A DNA stretch of 41,655 nt from Acidobacteriota bacterium (GTDB lineage: Bacteria > Acidobacteriota > Polarisedimenticolia > QHYA01), in assembly GCA_003223995.1 (NCBI GenBank), contig QHYA01000040.1, positions 1 through 41,655 on the forward strand, read 5' to 3'. Positions 1 to 9,354 of the stretch are shown here, in pieces. Made by a program: the position numbers and the translations under genes. Numbering within the stretch: the stretch's first letter is position 1; every line of letters starts with the position of its first letter. The notes beneath the pieces were generated by a model, which was not told the DNA's origin, did no database searches, and was given only the letters and a program-made list of their open reading frames with translations.

Positions 1-787
1 GCTCGATCGGAGGGCTTGCGGTATCCGAGGCGGCGGATTCGGAATGCCCGGGAGCGCGGCTCGTGGTGCTCGGCAGAGGCGCCGGTATGGCGGCCGCAGC
101 AACTGGCGCTGGAAAGGTTCGAGAAGGTTTCACTTCCGGAACCGGCAGCCTGTCTTCACGCAGGACGACCGGGGGCGCCCCGCGGGGGTCAGCTGGTGTT
201 GTCGGCGCCCTCCCCGGCTCCCCTATCGGCACATCCATGGTGAATCCGGATGAAGCCGCAGCGGCATCTGCCCTGGGCCTACTGGTCGTCCCCGCAGCGG
301 AAGGGAAAGCGGGTGAAAGCGGGGGGAAAGGCGTCCTCACAGGGATTCTTCCCTCGGGCAAAGGTGAGCCTGTGGGCCTCTCGCGACCGATTGCGCCGGA
401 CGGGGGCGAGGGGGCCGCGGGCGGGCCGGGAGAAGGCATGGACCGAGGAGGAGATGGCTCGCTCGAGAGTGGCACGGGGCGGATCGAGGGTCTCTCGCTT
501 TCGACGGGGATGGACCGGAATGGAGGTTTCGCGGTCGCCAGGGGCGGTGGCTGGGAAGGAATCTCGACCCGCTCGGTCGTGCGGGATACGGCGGCGCCGG
601 GGACCTGGCGAGGGAGCAGGCCAGGAGAAGGCCTCCCGCCCGGGAGGATCCGGTAGGCGCGGCTGAGCACGACAGGAGCCTCCCGGAGGCCAGCTCCGCA
701 TACAGGGCAGCTCAAGGGCTCGGGAAGAACCGGCGCTGGACCTCGCAGCCGTAGTCTCCTGGAGCAACCCGGACAGCGGAGATCCAT
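1..787 (-). CDS. Zinc-ribbon protein with long Pro/Ala-rich tail, 3' end cut by window edge
   Basis: Own translation of the minus strand from ATG at 787 is open to the window edge (no TTA/CTA/TCA in phase on plus). N-terminus MDLRCPGCSRRLRLRGPAPVLPEPLSCPVCGAGLREAPVVLSRAYR has two CxxC pairs, then a Pro-rich low-complexity tail. Missing from the ORF track because no stop lies in the window. Starts 18 nt after the upstream ORF ends. Confidence 0.6.
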   Translation of the reverse strand, partial: MDLRCPGCSRRLRLRGPAPVLPEPLSCPVCGAGLREAPVVLSRAYRILPGGRPSPGLLPRQVPGAAVSRTTERVEIPSQPPPLATAKPPFRSIPVESERPSIRPVPLSSEPSPPRSMPSPGPPAAPSPPSGAIGRERPTGSPLPEGRIPVRTPFPPLSPAFPSAAGTTSRPRADAAAASSGFTMDVPIGEPGRAPTTPADPRGAPPVVLREDRLPVPEVKPSRTFPAPVAAAAIPAPLPSTTSRAPGHSESAASDTASPPIE

Positions 788-804
788 CTCGGCTTGGCTC
801 GTCC

Positions 805-1362
805 TCAGGAGTTTTGCTCGCCGATCTCCGAAACCGCCAGACGGATGGCAAGGCGGAAGCGGCGGGTTCTGCCCCCTGCGCGCACCTCGATGGGGACGAC
901 AACCTCCACGGGCTGACGGCCGTCGAGCCTTGCGACCTCCGTTCCCTCGGCGAAGAGCTCATTCGCTTCGTTGACTTCAGAGACCTCCACCGAAGAGAGC
1001 GCGTGAAGGCCGGAGGAAGCGGCAGGAGGGGGGACCTCCGATGAAGAGCGAGCGGAGGAGCCGGCGGATGCTGCGGCAGGGATCCGGACCGCAGGGGCGC
1101 CGGCGCCCGCCCGCCCGCTCGCCGCCGGAATTCGCTCCGCAGCGGCCGATGAGGCCGGCTTCGCCCTGGCTGGCTGGGATGTCGGGAGGAGCGAAGTATT
1201 GATCTCGAATTTCGGTGGATAGTCCTCCCCGGGCTCGCTCTTGTCCTCGAGAATCTCGATCTCGCGGTCTTCTTCCCCCTGGAGCAGCTCCGCCTCATCG
1301 ATTACTTCCTTGAGCGAGGGGACGCGGCTTGCCGCGACCGGCGAGGAGGGCTCCTCAACCAC
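805..1362 (-). CDS. Hypothetical protein, acidic N-terminus, Ala/Pro linker, conserved-looking C-terminus; possibly the C-terminal part of the MglA-type GTPase
   Basis: ORF MVEEPSSPVAASRVPSLKEVIDEAELLQGEEDREIEILE...VEVVVPIEVRAGGRTRRFRLAIRLAVSEIGEQNS; GTG start lies inside the mglA 3' end in another frame. Confidence 0.6.
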   Translation of the reverse strand: MVEEPSSPVAASRVPSLKEVIDEAELLQGEEDREIEILEDKSEPGEDYPPKFEINTSLLPTSQPARAKPASSAAAERIPAASGRAGAGAPAVRIPAAASAGSSARSSSEVPPPAASSGLHALSSVEVSEVNEANELFAEGTEVARLDGRQPVEVVVPIEVRAGGRTRRFRLAIRLAVSEIGEQNS

Positions 1363-2051
1363 GGGGAAGAATCAGCGGCGCCTCTGGTGGGTGCAGCGGC
1401 AATCGAAGGGGCGCGAGCGGGCGACTGGGGAGCCTCGGCCGCCTGTGCCGCCGGCCGGCGCACGTCGTACTTGCGCGTCAGATGCAGGAGCACGAGCTTG
1501 GTAACAGCCTTCAGCGTGTCCTGGACGCCGATTCCCGTTGTAGCGATCGATTCATAGAAGGGTGCGTTGTACTTGTTGAGCGTGGCGTTGAGGTCCTCGA
1601 TCGAGGCGAGATTCGGCAGGTCCCTCTTGTTGAATTGGATGACCAGCGGAAGCTCCGACAGCTTGATGCCGTGAGCCCTGACATTCTCGTCGAGATTGCG
1701 GAAGGAGTCGAGGTTCGCTTCCATCATTTGCTTCTGGGAGTCGGCGACGAAGACAACGCCGTCAGCCCCCTTCAGCACGAGGCGGCGGGTCTCGTTGTAG
1801 AAGACCTGGCCCGGAACGGTGTAGAGCTGGATGCGGGTCTTCATGCCGCGGATCTCGCCCAGGTCGATCGGTAGGAAGTCGAAGAACAACGTCCTGTCGG
1901 TCTTCGTGGCCAGCGAGAGCATCTTTCCCTTCACGCTTCCCGGAAGGTTGTCATAGACGTACTGGAGATTCGTCGTCTTGCCGCACAGGCCCGGGCCGTA
2001 ATAGACGACCTTCGCCGTGAGCTCGCGTGTCGAATAGTTGAACATCACCAT
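1302..2051 (-). CDS. mglA: MglA-type small Ras-like GTPase
   Basis: MVMFNYSTRELTAKVVYYGPGLCGKTTNLQYVYDNLP...TVPGQVFYNETRRLVLKGADGVVFVADSQ, with P-loop and MglA-characteristic motifs. Confidence 0.93.
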   Translation of the reverse strand: MVMFNYSTRELTAKVVYYGPGLCGKTTNLQYVYDNLPGSVKGKMLSLATKTDRTLFFDFLPIDLGEIRGMKTRIQLYTVPGQVFYNETRRLVLKGADGVVFVADSQKQMMEANLDSFRNLDENVRAHGIKLSELPLVIQFNKRDLPNLASIEDLNATLNKYNAPFYESIATTGIGVQDTLKAVTKLVLLHLTRKYDVRRPAAQAAEAPQSPARAPSIAAAPTRGAADSSPWLRSPPRRSRQAASPRSRK

Positions 2052-2138
2052 GAGCCGCTTCTGCTCCGTTTATGTCGAGGTCACGGAAGAGTTTGACAGG
2101 TCCAAGCTACGGGATGCGCCCCTCCGAAGACACCGGGC

Positions 2139-2167
2139 AATATAGTTGACGCACTCTCGAGATTCAA
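2139..2167 (-). promoter_or_regulatory. Candidate sigma-70 promoter for mglA
   Basis: Minus strand TTGAAT-N17-TATATT (plus attcaa 2162-2167, aatata 2139-2144) in the intergenic region upstream of mglA. Confidence 0.6.
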
Positions 2168-2180
2168 GGAAAACTGCCGG

Positions 2181-3062
2181 CTACCGTCGCCCCGTCAGCA
2201 GTGCCAGTATTTCCGTGGCAAACAACACAATCGTCGCCGTGATATAGACCCACAGGAGGGTCGCGATCACGAAGCTGAAAGAGCTCGAAACGACGCTCGG
2301 GCCCGTCGCCGCTCCGAGGGCTGTCGCGAGCAGGAGACGCGCCACCTGCCAGACCCCGGCCGCCAGGGCAGCGACCAGAAGAGCCTCGCGCCGGGGCAGT
2401 CGGGTTGCCGGCACGGAGATGAAGGTGAACGCGAAGGTCAGGAAGGCGGCCAGGAGTATGGCCGCCTCCGTCAGCAGTCGGTAGCCCGTCACGAGCCGGA
2501 GCTGAAGCAAGGAGCCGCCGGAGATGTGACGCGCCACGACACCGAGCTGCTGGATCGCCGGAATCAGGAGCAGGTTCGCGGCACCCACAGCCAGCAGACC
2601 TATTGATTTCAGCTTCGCAATCAGGAACTTCCGGTGTTCCCTGCTCCGGAGGATGTGATTGATGGCCCCCTCGACTGCGGAGGCCGCGTAGCTGGAGGTC
2701 CACAGCAGGAACGGGGACATGATGAGCAGAAGCGCGCCTTGCCTTCCCATCTCGATCCGTGCACGTGCCGTCGCGTCCTCCGGCGCCGCCGGCACGAGCA
2801 TCTCGATGCCGAACACAAGCTCGTGCAGGACCCAGTCCCTCGAGCCCAGCAGCCAGCCCCCGACCAGAGCGGCGATGCCGAAGAAAGGAAGCGATGAGAG
2901 CAAGGCGTAGTAGGAGATCGCCGCGCAGCGGTCGAATCCCTCGTCCGCAAGGAAATTGCGCGCCGCGGTGCCGGCGAGCCTGACGCCTCGGCGAACGGCG
3001 CCTCTGCTCCTCTGGAGGGCCTGGCGGATCGCACGCGCCGCTTTCTTTCTCTGCTTGCTCAA
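2181..3062 (-). CDS. YihY/BrkB-like membrane protein
   Basis: LSKQRKKAARAIRQALQ...FDRCAAISYYALLSSLPFFGIAALVGGWLLG...SSSFSFVIATLLWVYITATIVLFATEILALLTGRR. Start placed at the TTG overlapping the der stop. Confidence 0.85.
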   Translation of the reverse strand: MSKQRKKAARAIRQALQRSRGAVRRGVRLAGTAARNFLADEGFDRCAAISYYALLSSLPFFGIAALVGGWLLGSRDWVLHELVFGIEMLVPAAPEDATARARIEMGRQGALLLIMSPFLLWTSSYAASAVEGAINHILRSREHRKFLIAKLKSIGLLAVGAANLLLIPAIQQLGVVARHISGGSLLQLRLVTGYRLLTEAAILLAAFLTFAFTFISVPATRLPRREALLVAALAAGVWQVARLLLATALGAATGPSVVSSSFSFVIATLLWVYITATIVLFATEILALLTGRR

Positions 3063-4366
3063 CGGGCGGCATCCCGCCGAACCGATCGGCTGCGGATCCG
3101 GAGGATGAGAGGCGTCGGGCCCAGACCGAAACGCTCGCGCAGGCGGTTCTCGAGGCGGCGGCGCACGGAGAAGTGGATGCGAGAGGCGTCGCGGGTGAAG
3201 ATCAGAAAGGACGGCGGAGAGATCCCGGTCTGCGTCATGTACAGCAGCCTCGGAACGCGTCCGGACCAGCCCTCCTCGCGCAGGAACCGGTTCAATTCGG
3301 GAGTCGTCAGCCTCCTGCGAGAGGAGCGGTCCACCTCGTCGATCAGCGGAAACAGCCGCTCCACGCGCAGGCCCGTCAGGGCGGAGGCGGTGGCCAGAGG
3401 AGCGCACCGGGCGAAGCGGATGCGTGCGACTAGCTCGTCGCGGAGCCTTCGGGTCACCTCGTCCGGACGGGTCACGAGATCCCACTTGTTCGCCACCAGC
3501 ACGAGTGGCCGGTGCGCCCCTGCGACCTGCCCGGCGATCCTCAGGTCCTGCGCCGTGAGAGGCGCCGAGGCGTCGATGAGAAATAGGACCACGTCGGCCC
3601 TCTCGATGCTCCTTCGTGCCGCGGCGAGCGAGAGGACATCGGCCATGTCGGAGGTCTTGCCTCTCCTGCGCAACCCGGCCGTGTCGATGAAACGGTACCG
3701 ATGCCCGTCTCGCTCGAAGAGGGTGTCGACTGCATCGCGCGTCGTGCCGGCAAGCTCACTGACCGCGAGACGATCCTGGCCGAGCAGACGATTCAGGAGA
3801 GAGGATTTCCCCACGTTCGGGCGGCCGAGAACGGCGACGGTCGTCTCCTCCTTCATCTCCAGCCCCGCGTCGTCCGGCAGGGGCCCCAGAAGCTCTTCCA
3901 GCCGCTCCAGCAGATCGCCGATGCCAAGCCCGTGCTCGGCCGAGATCGGCACGGGAACGCCGAATCCGAGGCGATAGTAGTCGGCGGCCGTCGAGGAGTC
4001 CGCGGGTTCGTCGACCTTGTTCACCGCGAGGAGGACTTCTTTGCCTCGCACCCGGAGGTCTCGCGCCAGGTCTTCCTCGAGGGGTGTCAGACCCGATCGG
4101 CCATCCACGAGGAACAGCAGCACACTCGCCTCGCCGATGGCCGCTTCGGTCTGCCTCCGCGCAGAAGCCGAGAAACTGTCGAGGTCGTCAGGAAACAGAC
4201 CTCCGGTGTCGCAGAGGGTGAAGGCACCGGCTCCGAGGCGCACCAGGCCGTAGATCCGGTCGCGCGTGACGCCGGGTCGATTCGTCACGATGGCCCGGCG
4301 AAGGCCGACGAGCCTGTTGAACAGGGTGGACTTGCCGACATTCGGAGCGCCCACCAGTGTTACCAC
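3059..4366 (-). CDS. der: Ribosome biogenesis GTPase Der (EngA)
   Basis: Tandem GTPase domains (GAPNVGKSTLFNRL and LGRPNVGKSSLLNRL, two NKxD motifs) and KH-like C-terminus; N-terminal start uncertain. Confidence 0.96.
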   Translation of the reverse strand: MVTLVGAPNVGKSTLFNRLVGLRRAIVTNRPGVTRDRIYGLVRLGAGAFTLCDTGGLFPDDLDSFSASARRQTEAAIGEASVLLFLVDGRSGLTPLEEDLARDLRVRGKEVLLAVNKVDEPADSSTAADYYRLGFGVPVPISAEHGLGIGDLLERLEELLGPLPDDAGLEMKEETTVAVLGRPNVGKSSLLNRLLGQDRLAVSELAGTTRDAVDTLFERDGHRYRFIDTAGLRRRGKTSDMADVLSLAAARRSIERADVVLFLIDASAPLTAQDLRIAGQVAGAHRPLVLVANKWDLVTRPDEVTRRLRDELVARIRFARCAPLATASALTGLRVERLFPLIDEVDRSSRRRLTTPELNRFLREEGWSGRVPRLLYMTQTGISPPSFLIFTRDASRIHFSVRRRLENRLRERFGLGPTPLILRIRSRSVRRDAAR

Positions 4367-4464
4367 CGGCCCCGTCGTGACGGGTCGCCTTTGGAACTCC
4401 TTTGACGCGTCCCTTTCGCGGCAACTCGCTTGGTGGCGCAGCGCGAAGGCGGACGAACGATAGG

Positions 4465-4734
4465 ATGATCAAGGCGGACATCATCAACAAGGTTTCGGTT
4501 GTCGCCGAGATCACCAAGGTCAAGGCCATCGCGGCCGTCGAAGCTGTCCTCGGAGCGATGAAGGACGCCATTCAGCGAGGCGAAAGGATCGAGTTGCGCG
4601 GGTTCGGAGTCTTTCAGGTCAAGCCGCGGAAGAAGGGGATCGGACGGAACCCTCGCACCGGCCGCGAGGTCCGGATCCCCCCGGGTAAGACGATTCGATT
4701 CAAACCGGGGAAGAACCTGAGGAAGCTCTCCTGA
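4465..4734 (+). CDS. HU/IHF family DNA-binding protein
   Basis: MIKADIINKVSVVAEITKVKAIAAVEAVLGAMKDAIQRGERIELRGFGVFQVKPRKKGIGRNPRTGREVRIPPGKTIRFKPGKNLRK. Confidence 0.96.
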   Translation: MIKADIINKVSVVAEITKVKAIAAVEAVLGAMKDAIQRGERIELRGFGVFQVKPRKKGIGRNPRTGREVRIPPGKTIRFKPGKNLRKLS

Positions 4735-4816
4735 AGCGAGGAACCCTTCGGTCTCATCGGCGTTTCGTGAGCACCCTCGAGCCCGGTTGCTGGTTCGCTT
4801 CCCGCCTGTCCGTTCT

Positions 4817-5341
4817 TCAGTATTCTTCGTAGTCGCCCGCATGGCGGCCGCGGCCTCTTCGGCCGTTCTCGTAACGGTACTCCCTCCCCTGGCGGTCTTC
4901 TCCCCGACCCTCGCGGTCGCCGACTTCCCGAAGGTGCCGATCCAGCCGGTAGAGCGCGCCGCGCCTGGCCTTGAGGTCGATCCTCAGCGTCCGGTACCCC
5001 TCCAGCCGGAACTCCAGCCGGTGGCGGCCTGGAGGGACGGTCAAGTAACGAGGGAAGCCATCGTACTGATCGGCGATTCCGACGTAGTGCCCATCCAGCC
5101 AGACCTCGGCATCCTCGGGATGAATGTCCGTGTCGATCTTGGCCGAGGAGGGGACGGGGTAATAGGGGTAATAGACGGGAGGAGGGTAATAGACGGGAGG
5201 ATAGTAGTAGCCGTACCCCCAAGGCCACGAGAAGAAGACGGAAACATGAGGACGGCCCCAGCCGTGCGCCCAGCCGCTGGACGCAGGAAAGACCATCAAC
5301 AGAAGGCCGAGAGCTAGCGGCAGAAAACGATGGTTTCTCAT
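4817..5341 (-). CDS. Secreted PEGA-domain protein
   Basis: Signal peptide MRNHRFLPLALGLLLMVFPASSGWA, Tyr/Pro-rich segment YYYPPVYYPPPVYYPYYP, then PEGA-like DTDIHPEDAEVWLDGHYVGIADQYDGFPRYLTVPPGRHRLEFRLEGYRT. Confidence 0.8.
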   Translation of the reverse strand: MRNHRFLPLALGLLLMVFPASSGWAHGWGRPHVSVFFSWPWGYGYYYPPVYYPPPVYYPYYPVPSSAKIDTDIHPEDAEVWLDGHYVGIADQYDGFPRYLTVPPGRHRLEFRLEGYRTLRIDLKARRGALYRLDRHLREVGDREGRGEDRQGREYRYENGRRGRGRHAGDYEEY

Positions 5342-5631
5342 GACTTCCTCCACATGTGCGGCCACTGAAGCCTAAAAGCAACCAGCATGCCATTTCATGG
5401 GCCCTCGAAGCGGGCTGGCAACGCCGCCTCGCCGGTGAGAATTCAACGAGGGCGCCGCGCCCTGTCCCCTCACGTGACCTGGAGACGACAGTGCGGGCGT
5501 CCTTTCCCGTGGACGATCGCCGCAACCAGCGCTCGTTGCCAGACTCTCCGGATCTCCGAATGAGGCCTCAGGGCGTCCCGGAGGAGGCTGGGCTATACTC
5601 GCCCGCCCGGAGAAACGATCGAGAGAGAGCC

Positions 5632-6606
5632 GTGGAGCCCGCCGCTTTCCCTGCCGTCCCGCCGTCGCCCACTGCCCCTCCCGAGCGATCCTTGGCCTTC
5701 TTCCTCCGCTGGGTCCGGAGCCTCGGCTGGAAGCTCAACCTGCTGCTTCTGGCCGCCACACTCGTCACGACGACGCTTGCGGGAGGAGGGTTTCTCCTGG
5801 CCCCCGACGACCCGGTCCGGGGTTCTCTGTCAGGTCCTTGGCTGCTGATCACCGACCCTCTGCGCCTGCTGCACGCCGGCCTCCCCTACAGTCTTTCCGT
5901 CATCGCGATCCTCGGCGCCCACGAGATGGGTCACTATCTGGCCTGCCGCTATTACGGAGTCGCCGCCACGCCCCCCTTCTTCATCCCGTGCCCGATGATG
6001 CTGGGGACGTTCGGCGCCGTGATCCGGATCAAGGAGACCGTTCCTTCCCGGAAGGCCCTGTTCGACATCGGCATCGCCGGGCCGCTCGCCGGCTTCGCCG
6101 TCGCCGTGCCGATCGTCGCGATCGGTGTTTCGACCGCGCACGCCAGCGTTCCGCAGCCGGGAGGATCCGAGCAGGTCTTCGCCGCGCCCCTTCTACTGGA
6201 CCTGCTCGGTGCCTGGCTGGCGCGCCCGCTTCCTCCGGGCACCGGCTGGGAGCTGAACGCATACCTGCTGGCGGCGTGGGTCGGCACGTTCGCGACGGCA
6301 ATCAACCTCTTCCCGAGCGGTCAGCTCGACGGAGGGCACGTCTGCTACGCGATCTCGCGCCGCCTGCACCGCCTCGCCTCGCGCGCGACCCTGGTCGGCC
6401 TCTCCCTCTTGCTGCTGTATTCCATAGGCGCCTACTCTTCGCCTGTCTGGCTCGTGTGGGTGGTCGTCCTCTGGGTCATGGGTCCCCGGCACCCTCCCTT
6501 GCTCGACGAGAGCGAGGGGCTCTCTCCGGTCCGGCTCGTCATCGCGGCGGTCGGGTTGCTGGTCTTCCTTCTTTCGTTCACCCTCGTTCCGATCTACTCG
6601 ACGTAG
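5632..6606 (+). CDS. Site-2 protease (M50) family membrane metalloprotease
   Basis: HEMGH motif (GAHEMGHYLACRYYG), PFFIPCP and NLFPSGQLDGGHV; GTG start after a GA-rich RBS. Confidence 0.93.
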   Translation: MEPAAFPAVPPSPTAPPERSLAFFLRWVRSLGWKLNLLLLAATLVTTTLAGGGFLLAPDDPVRGSLSGPWLLITDPLRLLHAGLPYSLSVIAILGAHEMGHYLACRYYGVAATPPFFIPCPMMLGTFGAVIRIKETVPSRKALFDIGIAGPLAGFAVAVPIVAIGVSTAHASVPQPGGSEQVFAAPLLLDLLGAWLARPLPPGTGWELNAYLLAAWVGTFATAINLFPSGQLDGGHVCYAISRRLHRLASRATLVGLSLLLLYSIGAYSSPVWLVWVVVLWVMGPRHPPLLDESEGLSPVRLVIAAVGLLVFLLSFTLVPIYST

Positions 6607-6687
6607 CCCCGGCAACGGGGTCGCACAACGGAACGGCTGAACGACTCGACGTGTCCGGTGCGCGGCTGCCACGCCATCGATGCGGAT

Positions 6688-9228
6688 CTACTCGATGCGG
6701 TCCTTGGAGTTCGGTTCTGAAACGCTTCGAGCGGCGCGAATCACCAATGGTCCCGGCCCCGCCACAGCCCACGCCCTCAGGAGCCTGCCGTCGCTGGCGG
6801 CTCTGAGCATTCCGTCCGCGTCGCTTCGGAACACCCGCACTCCCGCGTCCTCGAGCCTCCGGAGGCCCTGCGCTCCGGGATGGCCCCAGGGGTTCGGGTT
6901 CCCGACGGAGATGAACCCCACGCACGGGGCCGACAGTTGAAGGAAGACGGGATCCAGCGAGCGGTCGCTGCCGTGATGGGGCACCTTCAGCAGCTCGCAG
7001 CGAAGCTGTGAGCTGGAGGCGGCCAGCCGGCGCTGCCCGGCTGCGTCCATGTCTCCTGTCAGAAGCCAGCGGCAGCGGCCGTGCTCGAGCCGCAGCACGA
7101 TCGAGCGTGCGTTGGGGTCGGACTGGGCGGCCGCGATGGCATCGGGCAGCAGCACCCTTGCCTTGACGCTGGCGCCGAGATCGAGAAGATCGCCGGCCGA
7201 CAGACCGATCACATCGACGCCTCTGCGTCCCGCCAGCAGCGTGAGGCCGGCGGCCAGAGGCGCCCGCTCCTCGACGGCCAAATACAGCCTCCCCGGCTGG
7301 AATTGCCGGATCACCGTGGCCATCCCGCCAGCGTGATCGGAGTGGGGATGGGTGACGAGAACGGCATCGAGCCGGCGCACGCCGAGGCGCCGCAGGCACG
7401 GTCCGACGATCGAATCGCCCGCATCGAAACGGCCCGGCGTGGCGGCGCCCGCGTCGATGAGCAGGCTCCCCCCCTCCGGTGTGCGCAGCAGCAGGCTGTC
7501 CCCTTGACCGACATCGATCAGGTCGAGACTCAGAAGACCGCGGTTCGGGGCGAGACCACCAGACGCTCGCCACGGTATCCGCCATGGCATGGATGAGGAG
7601 CCGACGCAGCCGGCGACCAGCAGCCATCCCGCAGCAAGGCCCGCTCGGCTCCTGCAACCGGGAGCGACACGCGAGCCCGCCAGCAGCCCGTAGTAGATAG
7701 CGACGGTGGCGGCGGGCGGAGGCGCGACGCGCAGAGTCATCGGCGGCCCTTCGGGGGCGAGACGGCAGATTGCCACGAGCAACCTGAGCAGCAGATCGAC
7801 GAAGGGTACGAGAGGGATCGAGAGAGGCTGCCACAGGGCGCCGAGCAGAGACAGCGCCCCCCCGGCAGCGACGATCGCCGTGCCGATCGGGACCGCCACG
7901 AGATTTGCAGCGATCGAGTACAGGCTGAGCCTGCCGAACCAGCAGGCGAGGATGGGCAGGGTCGCAGCCTGCGCCGCCACGCTCGCCTTGAAAAGCGAGA
8001 CGGCCCACCGTGTCAGGCTCATGGAGGAAACCGCTCCGGACGGGAGGAAGAGCAAGCCGGCAGTGGCGGCGAAGGAGAGCAGGAATCCGGCGTCGTGGAT
8101 CAGGCCCGGGGAGACGGCAAGGAGGATCAGGGCCGTCAGCGCGAGAAGCGAGAGCGGATCCGGGCGGCGCCCGCCGAGGCGCGACAGCAGATAGATCGAT
8201 GTCCCCGCCGCCGCCCGCAGAACCGAAGGCTCGGGGGCCGCTATGAGGCCGTAAAGCCCCGTGGTCGCAAGGGCGCAGGCGAGGCAGAGGCGGGGCCCTC
8301 CCCCCAGCATCCTGACGGCCACGTGGGCGAGGGTCGATGCCAGCACGACCTGGAGCCCGGAGATGGCCACGACGTGGGAAAGGCCGCTGTTGCGGAAGGC
8401 CTCCACGATCTCCTCGGGCACATCGAAAACCCCGCCGAGCAGGAATGCCTCCAGCAGACGCCCTCTCCCCTGTCTGTCTTTCCCCTCCCAGCCAGCCCGC
8501 AACGGCAGCACGAGGCGGCGCCGGATGGACGCGATGAGCCGCCAGCAGACGCACCCATCGGCATCGCCGAGATCCGTCACGAGCATCGCGCTGCGGAGCT
8601 GGACTCGGCCCCTTCTTCCGCTCCAGAGCAGCCTTTGCGCCCTGGGCACGATGCCGGGGTTGCCCGGTCCGGAGGAGCATCGCAGCGTCCCGAGGAGCTG
8701 CAACCTGCGCCCCGCCAGAGGCCAGAGGGCCGCTTTCTCGGTGCGGAGGACATCGACCTCGTAACGGCCTTCGATGGACCGGTCGCACCCGGCGATCTCC
8801 ACACGATCCGCTTCCAGATCGAACCGGTACCCGCTCGAAGTGGCCGCCGGATCCGAACGGCACCAGCCGGTCAGACGCACAGTTCGCCCGTCCAGGGGAT
8901 CCGGCTTCTCCGAGCCGGAGCGATCGACCCGGAAAAGGGCCTCCGTGGATCCACCGGCCGCCAGCCTTTGCGCCGCTGCCCCGCAGAGGAAAGCGGCGAG
9001 GGCACATGCGGCCAGGGAGAAGCTCTTCCCCTTTCCGGACGAGAGAGAGGCGACGGCCAGCAGGAGAAGCAGCGCAGCGAGGCTGGCGAGAAGGGGCTTT
9101 CCCGGGAGCCGGTAGTTCTCCGCGACGACCAGGCCGAGCAGCAATGGAGGCAGGAGGGCGATCGGGGGAGCCAGGAGCCTCCGTTCTCTGGCCGAAGGAG
9201 CGGAGGCGGATGTGTGGGGCGCTCGCAT
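6688..9228 (-). CDS. comEC: DNA internalization/competence protein ComEC/Rec2
   Basis: N-terminal TM helices, competence core (GLSHVVAISGLQVVLAS) and C-terminal metallo-beta-lactamase domain (LVTHPHSDHAGG, KVPHHGSDRSL). Confidence 0.93.
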   Translation of the reverse strand: MRAPHTSASAPSARERRLLAPPIALLPPLLLGLVVAENYRLPGKPLLASLAALLLLLAVASLSSGKGKSFSLAACALAAFLCGAAAQRLAAGGSTEALFRVDRSGSEKPDPLDGRTVRLTGWCRSDPAATSSGYRFDLEADRVEIAGCDRSIEGRYEVDVLRTEKAALWPLAGRRLQLLGTLRCSSGPGNPGIVPRAQRLLWSGRRGRVQLRSAMLVTDLGDADGCVCWRLIASIRRRLVLPLRAGWEGKDRQGRGRLLEAFLLGGVFDVPEEIVEAFRNSGLSHVVAISGLQVVLASTLAHVAVRMLGGGPRLCLACALATTGLYGLIAAPEPSVLRAAAGTSIYLLSRLGGRRPDPLSLLALTALILLAVSPGLIHDAGFLLSFAATAGLLFLPSGAVSSMSLTRWAVSLFKASVAAQAATLPILACWFGRLSLYSIAANLVAVPIGTAIVAAGGALSLLGALWQPLSIPLVPFVDLLLRLLVAICRLAPEGPPMTLRVAPPPAATVAIYYGLLAGSRVAPGCRSRAGLAAGWLLVAGCVGSSSMPWRIPWRASGGLAPNRGLLSLDLIDVGQGDSLLLRTPEGGSLLIDAGAATPGRFDAGDSIVGPCLRRLGVRRLDAVLVTHPHSDHAGGMATVIRQFQPGRLYLAVEERAPLAAGLTLLAGRRGVDVIGLSAGDLLDLGASVKARVLLPDAIAAAQSDPNARSIVLRLEHGRCRWLLTGDMDAAGQRRLAASSSQLRCELLKVPHHGSDRSLDPVFLQLSAPCVGFISVGNPNPWGHPGAQGLRRLEDAGVRVFRSDADGMLRAASDGRLLRAWAVAGPGPLVIRAARSVSEPNSKDRIE

Positions 9229-9293
9229 GCCGAAGAGAGAGTGTCTCCGGGCACGAGCCGTTCAGAGCCACGCGGTCGTCCGGCGAGTTGCTG

Positions 9294-9354
9294 CCGGGAG
9301 AAGTGGAGTCAGCAGGTCTTCTCCCGGTGGAGAAGCCTTAGCGCCTCAGCGCTA
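9294..9354 (-). promoter_or_regulatory. Overlapping inverted repeats in the comEC 5' leader
   Basis: CCGGGAGAAG (9294-9303) pairs with CTTCTCCCGG (9318-9327); CTTCTCC (9318-9324) also pairs with GGAGAAG (9329-9335); separate hairpin TAGCGC-CTCA-GCGCTA (9339-9354). Confidence 0.5.

Noticed and set aside
279-1298. 339-aa minus-strand ORF
   Set aside because: Out-of-frame Arg/Ser/Pro-rich shadow; better supported genes are 805..1362 and the edge-truncated zinc-ribbon frame 1..787.
6607-6620. CCCCG-GCAA-CGGGG hairpin after the site-2 protease stop as an intrinsic terminator
   Set aside because: Only 5 bp and no U-tract; could be chance in GC-rich DNA.
6578-9271. 897-aa minus-strand ORF
   Set aside because: Alternate frame of comEC; Arg/Pro/Ala-rich with no motifs.
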